A DNA stretch of 6,087 nucleotides from Acidobacteriota bacterium. GTDB lineage: Bacteria > Acidobacteriota > Terriglobia > Terriglobales > Acidobacteriaceae. The notes under the pieces are model-generated. The model made no database searches. It was given only the letters and a program-made list of their open reading frames with translations, and was not told the DNA's origin. The stretch is from contig JAKABE010000217.1 in assembly GCA_021801945.1 (NCBI GenBank), positions 1-6,087 of the forward strand, read 5' to 3'. The translations under genes and the position numbers were made by a program. Each line of letters begins with the position of its first letter. The stretch's first letter is position 1. Of the stretch, positions 5,939-6,087 are shown piece after piece.

Positions 5939-6087
5939 GTGCGTTTGCATTGAGAATTAGCGGATTGTTGAGGGAACATCCGGCGACGGAATGGAGTTGG
6001 CTTCACCGCCTGTGAGTGGCTGATTCCAAGTGCACGGAAATGCAAACGGCGCACGGGAAAAAGCCCGCTTTCCGAAGTGATCCCGAC

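Larger units (their letters stand above)
5699..6087. other. Non-coding stretch upstream of the YqgE-like gene
   Basis: No protein is recognised on either strand. One minus-strand frame is open from the right edge to a TGA at 5883-5881 (68 codons), but its arginine-, serine- and glutamine-rich translation shows no domain and no clear ribosome site. The stretch holds two adjacent hairpins (5892-5914 and 5917-5938) and two CGTTTGCATT words in inverted orientation. The upstream neighbour is outside the window. Confidence 0.5.

Noticed and set aside
6054..6073. Terminator at the right edge
   Set aside because: GGAAAG-CGGG-CTTT on the minus strand makes a short, weak stem with only a small T-run that is partly inside the stem.
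5884..6087. Partial minus-strand gene entering from the right edge
   Set aside because: Sixty-eight open codons occur without a recognisable domain or ribosome site, and another frame is also open there for over 50 codons, so openness is not evidence.

Overview
All recognisable genes in this window lie on the minus strand of a moderately GC-rich chromosome. The mix suggests an Acidobacteriota-like soil bacterium: a fused NapH/NapG-type polyferredoxin, a DUF6599 lipoprotein, a Tat-targeted DUF362 protein, a membrane-anchored YqgE/AlgH protein and an orphan TAXI-type binding protein with paired cysteines. This is an inference from gene style and recalled family distribution; no marker gene is present.

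Read in the direction of transcription (right to left): 5683-6087 holds no convincing gene but has two adjacent hairpins. A 273-aa YqgE/AlgH (DUF179) protein with an N-terminal membrane anchor follows (5682-4861). A 453-bp non-coding stretch leads to a 350-aa secreted TAXI/TRAP-type solute-binding protein (4407-3355) with no TRAP permease genes in view. Directly behind it lies a heavily deleted type-B carboxylesterase pseudogene (3359-2711), which keeps three collinear blocks but has lost its nucleophile-serine region.

A promoter region follows with a CRP/FNR-like palindrome (2621-2636). It sits in front of the most interesting unit, a probable operon: a membrane polyferredoxin with six cysteine clusters (2546-903), then a DUF6599 lipoprotein (886-392) and a Tat-signal DUF362 protein (315 to beyond the left edge). 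The first two genes are 16 bp apart, with the second gene's Shine-Dalgarno touching the first gene's stop codon.

Inferred logic of the operon: quinol-derived electrons enter a membrane NapH-like part, pass through a chain of [4Fe-4S] clusters, and may reach cell-surface or periplasmic partners (the lipoprotein and the Tat-exported DUF362 protein). No catalytic terminal reductase is visible, so the substrate is unknown. Several starts were corrected from ribosome-binding sites: GTG 2546, ATG 886, GTG 4407 and ATG 5682.
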